Assembly: GCA_031386985.1 (NCBI GenBank)
Contig: JANNCV010000044.1
Span: 62,001 to 126,000, forward strand
Origin: JANJUB01 sp031386985
GTDB lineage: Bacteria; Armatimonadota; Fimbriimonadia; Fimbriimonadales; Fimbriimonadaceae
DNA length: 64,000 nt
Reading direction: 5' to 3'
Shown: one piece after another, positions 42,895 through 51,587 of the stretch
How positions within the stretch are numbered: the first letter of the stretch is position 1
How the letters are laid out: every line of letters starts with the position of its first letter
Translations under genes and position numbers: made by a program
The notes under the pieces: model-generated
What the model was told of the DNA's origin: nothing
The model's database searches: none
Seen by the model: the letters and a program-made list of their open reading frames with translations, nothing else

Positions 42895-43859
42895 CAGTTT
42901 CCGCCGAGAGCCCAGAACGGATAATCAATCTGGAGATTGGGTGTTGCGCCCGGGCGATAGGTACCGCTTGTAGCGCCACAACCCGATCCAGCGGCGTCAG
43001 GCGTACCGTACTCCGCTGCCGTTGGCGTTAGGGCCAAGAATCGGGCGGCTGAGATGAACTTAGCGCTACCATCGGCGAATCCGATGATCACACCGGAACC
43101 AAAAACGCTTCGCTCGTCAATTTTGTCCGTTGTCTCCGCCATTGTCCAAGTTGAGGCACTGGCACAGCCGGTTTGTCGGAACAACCACCGAGTCCAGAAC
43201 TCTCTGACCGCCATTGGGTAAACAACCTGATTCACCAGCGGATTGTTGACCGCATCAACGAGAACTGGGCTGAAGTTTACGGTTGGATGAGCAAACTCGA
43301 AAAGGAGCATTGCGCGCGAGACGTTCGGAATCGCGTTTTGAGTTCCACCGAGCCAGCTGTTTCGCATTCTGCCCGGAGCAGTGAGGGATCGGTTGTAAGT
43401 GTTCAACGCACCCGTCAAAGCGAGATTGATGGCAAAGCCACCCATAATCTCCGCATCGGCGGACCACTGACCCACGTTATCAAGCTTTGTTCGGCCCGGA
43501 TGCTCGAAGATCTGAACGTTCTTCATATAAGGCATCATCCACTTTTGCCAAGCATAGTGGTTCGTTCGGTAGAAGAAGTTTGGACCCACGCAACCTTGAC
43601 CGGTTGGGTTGAACGGTTGCGCGTTCAGGGCAGGATTTAGCGAAGACTGGTTTTGGCAATCGTCGTTACGAGGATAATAGTCGTCGGCGTCGCCCATGTA
43701 AAGCAGAATCGAAGTTGAGATTTGCTTTTGGTTGGAAATGGCGACGGCTTTCTTTGCGGCGGCTTTAGCCTGAGCAAAGACAGGGAAGAGAATGGCCGCA
43801 AGGATCGCGATAATCGCGATAACGACCAAGAGTTCGATGAGGGTAAATGCACGCTTCAT
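42894..43859 (-). CDS. Type II secretion/type IV pilin-like pseudopilin (H-X9-DG type)
   Basis: From the ATG at 43859 the protein is 321 residues. It begins MKRAFTLIELLVVIAIIAIL, a prepilin cleavage and methylation site with the conserved Glu5 of the mature form, followed by AAILFPVFAQAKAAAKKA. This N-terminus is abundant in Armatimonadota and Planctomycetota. The C-terminal globular domain contains NFFYRTNHYAW and GFADGSAKFI, the last being the usual H/G-x-DG element. Assembly genes are not in the window. The frame extended to 43895 has no ribosome site. Confidence 0.88.
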   Translation of the reverse strand: MKRAFTLIELLVVIAIIAILAAILFPVFAQAKAAAKKAVAISNQKQISTSILLYMGDADDYYPRNDDCQNQSSLNPALNAQPFNPTGQGCVGPNFFYRTNHYAWQKWMMPYMKNVQIFEHPGRTKLDNVGQWSADAEIMGGFAINLALTGALNTYNRSLTAPGRMRNSWLGGTQNAIPNVSRAMLLFEFAHPTVNFSPVLVDAVNNPLVNQVVYPMAVREFWTRWLFRQTGCASASTWTMAETTDKIDERSVFGSGVIIGFADGSAKFISAARFLALTPTAAEYGTPDAAGSGCGATSGTYRPGATPNLQIDYPFWALGGN

Positions 43860-44040
43860 AATGACCTGACTCCAAGTGGCCCAACCTCCGCGCATCCTGC
43901 GAGAAAAAACATCCTGGTCCTAGGCGGTCCACTTACATTGTACCAAAGAAATCGCAAATTCCTTTATGAAATTTGTTAGCGATTCGTAAAGATTTTATAT
44001 ACAAAGGTTGGGGCCCCGGGGTGAGACGCCCGAGGCAAAC

Positions 44041-44059
44041 CTTGGGCGGAACGCCCAAG
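44041..44059 (-). terminator. Hairpin after the Ig-like secreted protein gene
   Basis: CTTGGGCG and CGCCCAAG form a perfect 8-base stem with the loop GAA, 8 bases after the stop codon at 44068. On the minus strand GTTTGCC follows, so the T tract is short. It may act as a terminator or as an mRNA 3' end. Confidence 0.5.
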
Positions 44060-44067
44060 CCGCGGAA

Positions 44068-46143
44068 CTACGGAATGATACGGAAAGTTCCGGTCTTTTC
44101 TCCCGCTGAAACCCGGGCCGTAACCGTCACAAATTTTAGGGACGTCACGGTCGTGGTGGTTATCGGGAAAGTTACGCTCGTGGCTCCCGCTGGCACGGTC
44201 ACCAGGGCGGGCACATTTGAGTTCGCGGAGTTATCCAAAATCGCGATGTCCCTGCCTCCGGGACCGGCGACACCGTTGATGACGACTCGACATGACGTTG
44301 ATTGCCCCCCGGTTACTTCGATGGGCGTGAAGGAGAGCGCGGTGGGAATAAGTGGGGCGAGCGTAAGAGGCTGCGTATGCGTTACTGCGCCGAGTCTGGC
44401 GGAAATCGTCGTGTTCACCGTGCTTGTTATCGCCGTAACCGTGATTTGAAAGTTCCTGGTTAAGGTGTTTGCTAGAACAGTCACGGTTGCGGGGGTCGCA
44501 ACCAATGAACTGTTATCGAAGGTAGTAAACACGGTGTTTGTTGGTTGCAACCCATCTAGCGTGATCGTGCCCAGAACAGAGTTCTGTCCCGCGACGACCG
44601 TCTTATTCGTGGTGAAAGCAAAGCCAACAGGTCCGACCGCGAGTTTGAAAAAGCCAGTTCGCCAGAAGTTATCGGCCCGAACATTCATGTGGCCAATCCA
44701 AAATGAGAGGTTATCACTTGGGTCGACGGACACGGATGAGTAGTCGCCCCAGCGGTTTTGGGTGTAGTTGTTTCCGGCGCTACTTTCCAAAAGGAGCGGG
44801 ATGCCCATCGTACCTGCCGGATCGGTGGATTTACGTGAAGCAACCATGATGTCGGCGGTGATTGAAGGGGACGAACGCGTGAATCCCACGGCAATATCAT
44901 CGTTAGCGTTGATCGAAATTGAGCCCATGTGGCAATCTTGACCCGCAATCGAAATGTCGCCCGATTGTCCCAACGTCACAGCATTGGTGGTCGTGTTCAC
45001 GTTGAACTGATACCAGCGAGCCTTAATGAGGCCGCCGTTGTTATTGTTATGGATTGCGACGATTTTGTTGCTTCGGAAAACGGCGTTGTAACATCGCCCA
45101 TCCATGGAATCGAGAGTCTGGCCGTTGGTTGAGCGCGCTTGAAACGTTGGCGATGCGTAAGTTGGGACCGTAACGTTCGTTGTCGTTTTGGTCGGGACCG
45201 TTGTTACATTGTCAATCCGGTGGATCTGCCATTGAGTAGTCCCGCCAAAATGAGCATTGGCGAAGTAGGATTTGTTGAGAGCGGGGTCGAAGTTCTCAAC
45301 TGCTTGGGGTGTCCACGTTTCAAAGACTTCGTCTTTGATGACCGTAACGGTAAGGGCGGCGCCGGTGAGGGCTTCAGCTTTTCGCACGACGAAGAAGGCG
45401 CATCCCGGAACACCGCCCCCAAACGCGAAACTGTTGCCAGCCATGAATATCCCATCTTTGTTGTAGCCAAGGCTTACATAGTCCTGCCAAGTAGGGGTGC
45501 CGCTATAGTTAACAACCGCATTGATGCGATAACGATTCCAGGTTCCATTTGGGTTGTTGTCGTCGGATACGCCGATTAGGATTCCGGAGTTTTGCGAAGG
45601 GTCATCCTGTTCAAGGCACATCACTATCCAACGCTGAGCGATGTGATCGTAAACGACTTTCGGATCAAAGAGAAAGCTCGTTTGGCGCTGGCCGTTAAAA
45701 AATGTGTCGAGGTCTTGGTTGAACTGCTCCGATCCGGTCGCCTTGTCGTAAAACGCGATTCGAGTATTCACCATGAATACGACGTGGCTTGGTCCAACAC
45801 TAGCACAGGGATCGGGTGGTACGGAAGATGGATCTTCCGGTCCGCGGAAATAGGCGGCGCGCTGCAGTTGCGTCGCATAATTGCCGATTCCGCCCACAAA
45901 GATGGAATTGGGTTCGCTGGCAGGGGGAATCGGGCCCTTTACTCGATCGAAAATGCTACGACCGGGGTTTTCTGGACTACGTAAGCGCACCCGCCGGGTG
46001 TGATCAATCTGCGGGAAAATCTGTCTCGTGTCAAGTTTCACCCCTGGGGTGACTTGAAACTGGGTGGTCGAGTTGGAACTCTGGGCAGAAACAATAACAG
46101 CGCTAACGAGCGCGGACAAACAAAAAACACTTCTAATACGCAT
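44068..46143 (-). CDS. Large secreted protein with propeller-like region and C-terminal Ig-like repeats
   Basis: I chose the ATG at 46143, six bases after AGG and directly before a signal peptide (MRIRSVFCLSALVSAVIVSA). This gives 691 residues. The central part (about 100-480) contains strand-rich phrases such as FFNGQRQTSFLFDPKVVYDH and RWGDYSSVSVDPSDNLSFWI, suggesting a sialidase-like propeller. The last 190 residues hold two Ig-like modules with VTVPAGATSVTFPI. Similar modules occur in the next gene upstream. The function is unknown. Confidence 0.7.
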   Translation of the reverse strand: MRIRSVFCLSALVSAVIVSAQSSNSTTQFQVTPGVKLDTRQIFPQIDHTRRVRLRSPENPGRSIFDRVKGPIPPASEPNSIFVGGIGNYATQLQRAAYFRGPEDPSSVPPDPCASVGPSHVVFMVNTRIAFYDKATGSEQFNQDLDTFFNGQRQTSFLFDPKVVYDHIAQRWIVMCLEQDDPSQNSGILIGVSDDNNPNGTWNRYRINAVVNYSGTPTWQDYVSLGYNKDGIFMAGNSFAFGGGVPGCAFFVVRKAEALTGAALTVTVIKDEVFETWTPQAVENFDPALNKSYFANAHFGGTTQWQIHRIDNVTTVPTKTTTNVTVPTYASPTFQARSTNGQTLDSMDGRCYNAVFRSNKIVAIHNNNNGGLIKARWYQFNVNTTTNAVTLGQSGDISIAGQDCHMGSISINANDDIAVGFTRSSPSITADIMVASRKSTDPAGTMGIPLLLESSAGNNYTQNRWGDYSSVSVDPSDNLSFWIGHMNVRADNFWRTGFFKLAVGPVGFAFTTNKTVVAGQNSVLGTITLDGLQPTNTVFTTFDNSSLVATPATVTVLANTLTRNFQITVTAITSTVNTTISARLGAVTHTQPLTLAPLIPTALSFTPIEVTGGQSTSCRVVINGVAGPGGRDIAILDNSANSNVPALVTVPAGATSVTFPITTTTVTSLKFVTVTARVSAGEKTGTFRIIP

Positions 46144-46172
46144 AGGAAACCTCAATCTCTCTACTAATATAG

Positions 46173-46210
46173 ACGAACAGCCCCCGCACAGACGTGCGGG
46201 GGCTGTTCGT
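46173..46210. terminator. Very strong hairpin between two secreted-protein genes
   Basis: ACGAACAGCCCCCGCAC and its complement form a perfect 17-base stem with the loop AGAC. It lies 14 bases after the metalloprotease stop codon and 29 bases before the start codon of the next gene. The plus side is followed by TTTG and the minus side by CTATATTAG. It probably ends or attenuates the metalloprotease transcript. Confidence 0.7.
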
Positions 46211-46223
46211 TTTGTACGAGTTT

Positions 46224-49200
46224 TTAGCCGCTTATTTTGATGATGACCACGGTCGCGGTTCGAGTTCGACCATTACGAGTTGCCGTAACGATGCGAGTTA
46301 CCGAGACCGGTGGGTTGGTCGTACCAATGCTAAACGTGCCCGAGTTTTGCTGAGATGCGATCGTTGCTGTTGCCGGAACGATAACCTCAGGACCACTCGA
46401 TGTTAGATTAACCACGAAGTTTGAACCAGCTTTGCCGTTGGCAACGAGGGTTCCCGTCGTGCTTGATCCGCCATTCACTACTCTAGGGTTAATCGTCAAG
46501 AAAGAGAGATCAGCGGGAAGAACTGCGATCCAGTTCGTCCGAGCTTGACTTCCGGTTACGGTGTAAGCGTAACCATACTTGACGTTGGCCTTGGTATCCA
46601 CGCCGCCCGTCGCCACTCCAAACGTTACCGCAGTGGCACCGGCCGGAACGGTTACGTTGGCAGGCACGTTTACGGTCACGCCGTTATTCACGAGATAGTT
46701 GCGATTGAGCACCAATCCGCCGCTCGGCGCTGCTGCATTCATCGTAATCGTCGTGCTTATGGCAATTCCACCCACCACGCCGCTTGGAGTGGAGATAGAA
46801 ATGATGTTGAACGGAACGAGCGTGATTGGGTAGGTCACCGAAGTTGATCCCAGCGATGCGGTAATCGTTCGGTTCACCGTGGTTACAACCGCCCTGGTCA
46901 ATACCGTGAAGATATTGCCGTTCGTGTTGCCGGCGATAATCACGTAAGCAGGAACAGTAACGTCGGTCGCGCCACCGTCGCTGAGGTTAATCACCGCGCC
47001 GCCAGGAGGGCAGATATTGCGGAGATTGACTCGACCGAGGGCATTTGCTCCCCCGCCGATAACCTGTGGGGTTACAGTTACGCTCTCAAGGCGCACCGAA
47101 GGCACAATCGTGATTGAAGCCGTTCGGGTGTTTGTTCCCAATGTAGCCGTCATCGTCGCCAAGACTTCAGTTGTGCTGGAAGCCGTGTTCACGGAGAACG
47201 TTTTACTCGTCAGACCGTTGGGGATTGCTACGGTTGCGGGAGGCAATAGCTTAGTCGAGTTGCTCGAAAGGGCAACATCCGCTTGGCCAATCGCACCCGA
47301 TACAATGCTAACCGTCGCATTAACCGCGAATCCACCGACAACCTCCGGAACGGCAAAGGAAAGATCCTCTAGCGGCGGCTGATTGATTGGGATGATTCGG
47401 AAGGTGGTATCGGAAATGTCGTAAAAGACATTAGCCGCCCCTTCAACAATTATTCGCGCGCTCGTAGTGTTAACGTTTGGAACGAAAACGCTGGCGGCGC
47501 CATCGTTGTTTGTGTTCGCTAACAGCATCGTCGCCGTGTCGTTTCCGTAGCTCAATCCGCCGTCAGTTGAGAGTAGGATATTGACCTTGGCCGTGCCGGC
47601 GGTACCGCCCACATCCCAGGTCACGTTCAAGTTGCTTCCGCCGTTAACCGAAATGTTCGTATTTGGCGAGAGCACTCGGAACTGGGCACCAGTGAAGCTG
47701 AGCTTCATGTCATCCGTCGCGTAAGCTCCGCCACCGGCACGGTTATCGCGCACGATCAATCGCATATTGGCAATTCGATCCGCGGTAACCGCAGGCTCCC
47801 AAACGTCGGTGCCTCCAGATAGAACGGTCGCCAACTTGGGCAAGAACCGGTTTGGATTGGGGACTGGATTGATTGACCGGTAAATCGGAGTTGGATTTCC
47901 ACCGAAACCGTTATCAAACTGTTCCCACAAGTAAGTTATTGGATCGTTGTTGGCATCCGTCGCAACACCACGCAATTTAAGGGGAGTGTTCAACGGAACG
48001 ATGCAGTCCAAACCCGCGCTTACGACTGGAATCGCGTTTCCGTTAGCCGCTTCCGATCCGCCCGAGCGGGAGTCATTTCTCCAAACGTTGATCTGATTCA
48101 CGTTAAAAGAATGGAAGTAAGCATCAGAGTGAGGCTGAATATCAAAGCCGGGGCCACAAATTCCGGCATAACCCATGATCGTGGTTGCACTTCCGGGCTC
48201 AAATGCAGAGTCGCCCGCGTTCCCGCCACCGCAATCAAAGAACGTGTGCTCGCCGCCGAATTGGTGGCCGAGCTCGTGCGCGACGTAGTCAATATCGAAG
48301 TCGTCGCCTTGAGGACTATCCCATCCGGTCGCACCCTTGGCCTTTTCACCCGTTATTCCAACGACGGGAATGCCTCCGGCAACGCCGCCAGCACCCGTTG
48401 TGACAACATGGCCAACATCGTAGTTTGCATCACCAATGTCAGCGTCGCAAACGGTTTGGTTCTCACCGAGCATCGTGAATACATTGTTGCCAGTGAACGG
48501 GTCCGTGGCCGGGTCTGGATACGCCTTGCCCCGAACAATAATCATTTTCAGCGAGAAATCAACTTCATAAACTTGATTCTGCCGATTGACGGTCGTGACC
48601 ATCGCGGCCTCGGCGGCAGCGACGGAACCAAAGAAGTTGGTGTATTCGCCAGTTCCATTGATAACCAAGCGATATGTCTTGAGAGACGTGCCACTAGCAA
48701 AGGGCATCATGGGTTCACCGGGGCTGAGCATCAAGCTTTCGATAAAACTTGAAGTTGCCCGTGTGTAGCAAACCATTCCTTTGGGTTGGAAGTTATCACG
48801 CCGATAATAAGTCACGATTGATTTTTGATCGCCAACTTTGGGCGGATCAATCACAAATGTGCCTTTACTGCTGTTCACCAAGCCATGGAAACCGTTGATT
48901 CCAAAATCAACGCGACCGTGCATGAATTTGTCATCAATGCCCCAAATCTTATAAGTTTTGACGTTGATCCGAGCGGCTTCGCTGGGAACCATAACTGGGG
49001 ATTCGGCAATCTTTACGCGAACTGTTTTGCCATCCGGGGTCGGCAGTTCCATAACTTTGAAGCGGGTAAGTCCTTGTACATCATGTAGAGGAACGGTTGC
49101 TAAGAAATCCTTGAGTTGGGCGGCGTTAATTCGATACTGATCGAAACTCGTAACCCAAGGCAAGGCTGGTTGTCCATTTTCATCAACTTGAAGCGTTCCC

Positions 49201-49271
49201 TTGACAAATAAGTCTTGAGCCGACGCCCCCGTGATGGCCAGACAGGCCGTTAGGAGAAAACATGTTCGCAT
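46224..49271 (-). CDS. Secreted reprolysin-like zinc metalloprotease with Ig-like repeats
   Basis: The 1015-residue protein has a signal peptide, a propeptide-like N-terminal region and a metzincin catalytic domain. The zinc site is HELGHQFGGEH (332-342) and the Met-turn is IMGYAG (365-370). A Ca-binding or fibronectin-like region follows (about 410-630). The last 380 residues contain four beta-sandwich repeats with motifs such as NVPANVTVPAGATAVTFGVA. It probably degrades extracellular or surface proteins. The closest layout known to me is that of secreted M12B-like proteases of Bacteroidota. Confidence 0.85.
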   Translation of the reverse strand: MRTCFLLTACLAITGASAQDLFVKGTLQVDENGQPALPWVTSFDQYRINAAQLKDFLATVPLHDVQGLTRFKVMELPTPDGKTVRVKIAESPVMVPSEAARINVKTYKIWGIDDKFMHGRVDFGINGFHGLVNSSKGTFVIDPPKVGDQKSIVTYYRRDNFQPKGMVCYTRATSSFIESLMLSPGEPMMPFASGTSLKTYRLVINGTGEYTNFFGSVAAAEAAMVTTVNRQNQVYEVDFSLKMIIVRGKAYPDPATDPFTGNNVFTMLGENQTVCDADIGDANYDVGHVVTTGAGGVAGGIPVVGITGEKAKGATGWDSPQGDDFDIDYVAHELGHQFGGEHTFFDCGGGNAGDSAFEPGSATTIMGYAGICGPGFDIQPHSDAYFHSFNVNQINVWRNDSRSGGSEAANGNAIPVVSAGLDCIVPLNTPLKLRGVATDANNDPITYLWEQFDNGFGGNPTPIYRSINPVPNPNRFLPKLATVLSGGTDVWEPAVTADRIANMRLIVRDNRAGGGAYATDDMKLSFTGAQFRVLSPNTNISVNGGSNLNVTWDVGGTAGTAKVNILLSTDGGLSYGNDTATMLLANTNNDGAASVFVPNVNTTSARIIVEGAANVFYDISDTTFRIIPINQPPLEDLSFAVPEVVGGFAVNATVSIVSGAIGQADVALSSNSTKLLPPATVAIPNGLTSKTFSVNTASSTTEVLATMTATLGTNTRTASITIVPSVRLESVTVTPQVIGGGANALGRVNLRNICPPGGAVINLSDGGATDVTVPAYVIIAGNTNGNIFTVLTRAVVTTVNRTITASLGSTSVTYPITLVPFNIISISTPSGVVGGIAISTTITMNAAAPSGGLVLNRNYLVNNGVTVNVPANVTVPAGATAVTFGVATGGVDTKANVKYGYAYTVTGSQARTNWIAVLPADLSFLTINPRVVNGGSSTTGTLVANGKAGSNFVVNLTSSGPEVIVPATATIASQQNSGTFSIGTTNPPVSVTRIVTATRNGRTRTATVVIIKISG

Positions 49272-49280
49272 AGCAGTTGC

Positions 49281-49286
49281 ATTTTA
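49281..49286 (-). promoter_or_regulatory. -10 hexamer nine bases before the metalloprotease start
   Basis: On the minus strand TAAAAT lies 9 bases before the ATG at 49271, with a possible TTGTGC -35 box 18 bases further upstream. There is no Shine-Dalgarno site, so this is another candidate leaderless start. Confidence 0.4.
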
Positions 49287-49322
49287 CTAAGATATTTAGC
49301 AAATGCACAAGCCTGGGGATGT

Positions 49323-49928
49323 TTATTTTGGTTTTGCGGGCGTTCCGACCACAGTTTCGCCACTTTTTACGAGTTTCGTGACGGTGGCGCCCGCGCCAAC
49401 GACACTCCATTCCCCAACTTCTAGGTTCGGAATTACGATTGCGCCCGCTCCTAGGAACGCCCCCTCTGAAACATGAACATTTCCCGCCAAATGCGCCCCG
49501 ACGGCGATATGAACGAATTGGCCAATCGAACAATCGTGGTCAACAGTTGCACCTGAGTTGATGATAGAAAAATCGGCCACGCGCGCGTCGGGACCGATAC
49601 AGGCCCCAAAAGCGACCAGGACCCCCTTTCCAATAGTAGCAAATCTCGATATTGTTGCCTTGGGATGCGCTAGTGTTGTCCAAGGTGCCGCCATTCCCAA
49701 TGTGCTGATAATTTGCTGTCGAGTTTTGTTGTTCCCGATGGCCGGAAACAAGGTGTCGCCGTGCTCCTGCCAAGAGCTTATCTGCCCTAAGACCTTGAAT
49801 CCGTGGATTTCAGTGCCCCCCCGCGACGAATCATCGTCAAGGAAGCCACATACCTCGATGCCGGATTCTAGGGCGATATCGAGCGCCACTTTAGCATGCC
49901 CTCCGGTTCCCAGTATCAACAGGCCCAT
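49323..49928 (-). CDS. NeuD/PglD-family sugar O-/N-acyltransferase
   Basis: The 201-residue protein opens with a Rossmann-like PglD_N domain (LLILGTGGHAKVALDIALES) and continues with a left-handed beta helix of hexapeptide repeats (GKGVLVAFGACIGPDARVAD, then INSGATVDHDCSIGQFVHIA). The catalytic His of the family is in DHDCSIG. Such enzymes acetylate sialic acids or diamino sugars of surface polysaccharides. No other sugar genes are beside it. It is downstream of fmt. Confidence 0.87.
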   Translation of the reverse strand: MGLLILGTGGHAKVALDIALESGIEVCGFLDDDSSRGGTEIHGFKVLGQISSWQEHGDTLFPAIGNNKTRQQIISTLGMAAPWTTLAHPKATISRFATIGKGVLVAFGACIGPDARVADFSIINSGATVDHDCSIGQFVHIAVGAHLAGNVHVSEGAFLGAGAIVIPNLEVGEWSVVGAGATVTKLVKSGETVVGTPAKPK

Positions 49929-50023
49929 TCACCTCATTATGGGTCTGGTGGGGAAATTATCGCTTTTTGGTCGTTAAGTGCAACTGATTGGCAACGTTCA
50001 GACAAAACAACTTACTCTAGCAA

Positions 50024-50923
50024 CTAACCTGGGTCGGAGGTGGGGCGAAGGTCGTCGCTATGCTGAATGTGCAGACCCCGAAAAAAGTCGGCCCCGCTCA
50101 TTCGAGCGCGCCCCTCCGGTTGAACTTCGATCAGATTCAAAGCCCCTCCCACAAAGTTGATTACGCCTGCCCCCGTTGAGTCGGTCCGTTCGGACTTTGA
50201 GATTTTCAAGCGTCCAAATCTTGTTATCATCCAGGCGCCGGGGGCCGGGGTAAACGCCCGGTAGCGGTCGTAAATTACTTCGATTGCCTCGCCAAATCTC
50301 AACTCGGCGTCGGCCTTCGTGACCTTGGCGGCGTGGGTCGCCAGTGCGTGGTTCTGGGGCGACCTTGAATACTCGCCGGTCGCGAGTCGCATTGCCCATT
50401 GCTGGGCCATTTCCGCCGCTAAAGCCGCCAACCTGATCTGTAACTCGCCGCTAGTTTCGGTGGGGCATATAGGCAATTTCTCAATCGCGATGATATCGCC
50501 TGTATCCATGCCCTTGTCCATCTGCATCAAGCTGACTCCCGTCTCGGTGTCACCAGCTTCAACGCAGCGCTGAATCGGAGCGGCACCTCGATATTTTGGC
50601 AAAATCGAACCGTGGAGATTGATTCCGCCTTTCCTCGCCGATTCGAGAAGAGCCACCGAAAGAATCTGACCATAGGCCGCTACCAGCAAGAAATCTGGCT
50701 CCAGAGATCGGATTAGCTCAACAAACTCAGGGTTCCTTGCTCTTTCGGGGGTCTCTACCGGCAAACCTAACGCCCGCGCTGCCGATTTGACCGGCGATGG
50801 AGAGAGTTTCAAGCCCCGCCCGGACGGGCGATCGGGCTGACTGACGACGCAAACGACATTTCGGGCCACCGCCTGGAGGGCCGGAACCGCGAAATCAGCC
50901 GTGCCGAAGTAGACGATTCTCAT
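50024..50923 (-). CDS. fmt: Methionyl-tRNA formyltransferase
   Basis: Fmt formylates initiator Met-tRNA using 10-formyl-tetrahydrofolate. The 299-residue protein has the N-terminal formyltransferase fold (MRIVYFGTADFAVPALQAVA), the folate and catalytic motif GGINLHGSILPKYRGAAPIQ and DKGMDTGDII. The C-terminal tRNA-binding domain (YRAFTPAPGAWM) is also present. It overlaps def by 4 bases, the conserved def-fmt order. Confidence 0.95.
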   Translation of the reverse strand: MRIVYFGTADFAVPALQAVARNVVCVVSQPDRPSGRGLKLSPSPVKSAARALGLPVETPERARNPEFVELIRSLEPDFLLVAAYGQILSVALLESARKGGINLHGSILPKYRGAAPIQRCVEAGDTETGVSLMQMDKGMDTGDIIAIEKLPICPTETSGELQIRLAALAAEMAQQWAMRLATGEYSRSPQNHALATHAAKVTKADAELRFGEAIEVIYDRYRAFTPAPGAWMITRFGRLKISKSERTDSTGAGVINFVGGALNLIEVQPEGRARMSGADFFRGLHIQHSDDLRPTSDPG

Positions 50924-51462
50924 TCGTCGTTATCATCATCATTAATGGTTGCTGGGTGCATCCAATGCAAAGTTGTCAGATCAACCTTATCAATGAAGAG
51001 AACGCCATCGAGATGATCAATTTCATGCTGAGCAATGGTTGCTGGCATCCCTTCAAATTCGACCGTGATCTCGCGGCCCCTTCGATCAAAGCAATCTATC
51101 TCAACAAAGGCGGGTCGCTCAACATCGCCATAGAGTCCCGGAATGCTCAGGCATCCTTCTTCTTTAATCTGGGTTCCTTCGAACTTCGTGATCACGGGAT
51201 TGATAAGGGCCATGGGCTTCATATCCACGGGCGCAATCACCACCACGCGTTGCGCAATGCCCAACTGAGGCGCGGCCAATCCCACCCCATTGGCGAGGCG
51301 CATACATCTCATCATTTCATCAATGAGAAGTTGTGTTTTTTTCGATAGTTTCCCGACTTCCATCGCCCTTTGGCGCAAAACTGGGGCCGGGATTTTCACC
51401 ACCGGGCGCTCGGCATTTTGCACGTAAAGATATTTAAACTCGTCCGGCACGACGATTTCCAT
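50920..51462 (-). CDS. def: Peptide deformylase
   Basis: Def removes the formyl group from new proteins. The 180-residue metalloenzyme has all three motifs: GVGLAAPQ (59-66), EEGCLSIPG (101-109) and the HEIDH zinc site (146-150). It has an N-terminal extension of about 19 residues before the usual start (PVVKIPAPVLR). It is first in the def-fmt operon and diverges from fadD. Confidence 0.95.
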   Translation of the reverse strand: MEIVVPDEFKYLYVQNAERPVVKIPAPVLRQRAMEVGKLSKKTQLLIDEMMRCMRLANGVGLAAPQLGIAQRVVVIAPVDMKPMALINPVITKFEGTQIKEEGCLSIPGLYGDVERPAFVEIDCFDRRGREITVEFEGMPATIAQHEIDHLDGVLFIDKVDLTTLHWMHPATINDDDNDE

Positions 51463-51572
51463 GGCTATTGATTATGAGGGATTATTCGGGTTTTTGGTTC
51501 GAGGGTTAGGGGGTTCAGAATGAGTTCGGAATGGTGCCGACGCGCAACTGTCTTGAATAGTTGAAATTGCCG

Positions 51573-51578
51573 TAAAAT
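51573..51578 (+). promoter_or_regulatory. -10 hexamer nine bases before fadD
   Basis: TAAAAT lies 9 bases before the ATG of the acyl-CoA ligase gene, inside a GCCGTAAAATACGGC palindrome. No Shine-Dalgarno site is present. It is a possible leaderless start, and the palindrome may bind a regulator. Confidence 0.45.
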
Positions 51579-51587
51579 ACGGCCACT

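Noticed and set aside
43860..43895. Pseudopilin start at 43895
   Set aside because: Prepilin peptidase substrates need a short charged leader before FTLIELL. The ATG at 43859 provides it, and the longer form does not fit.
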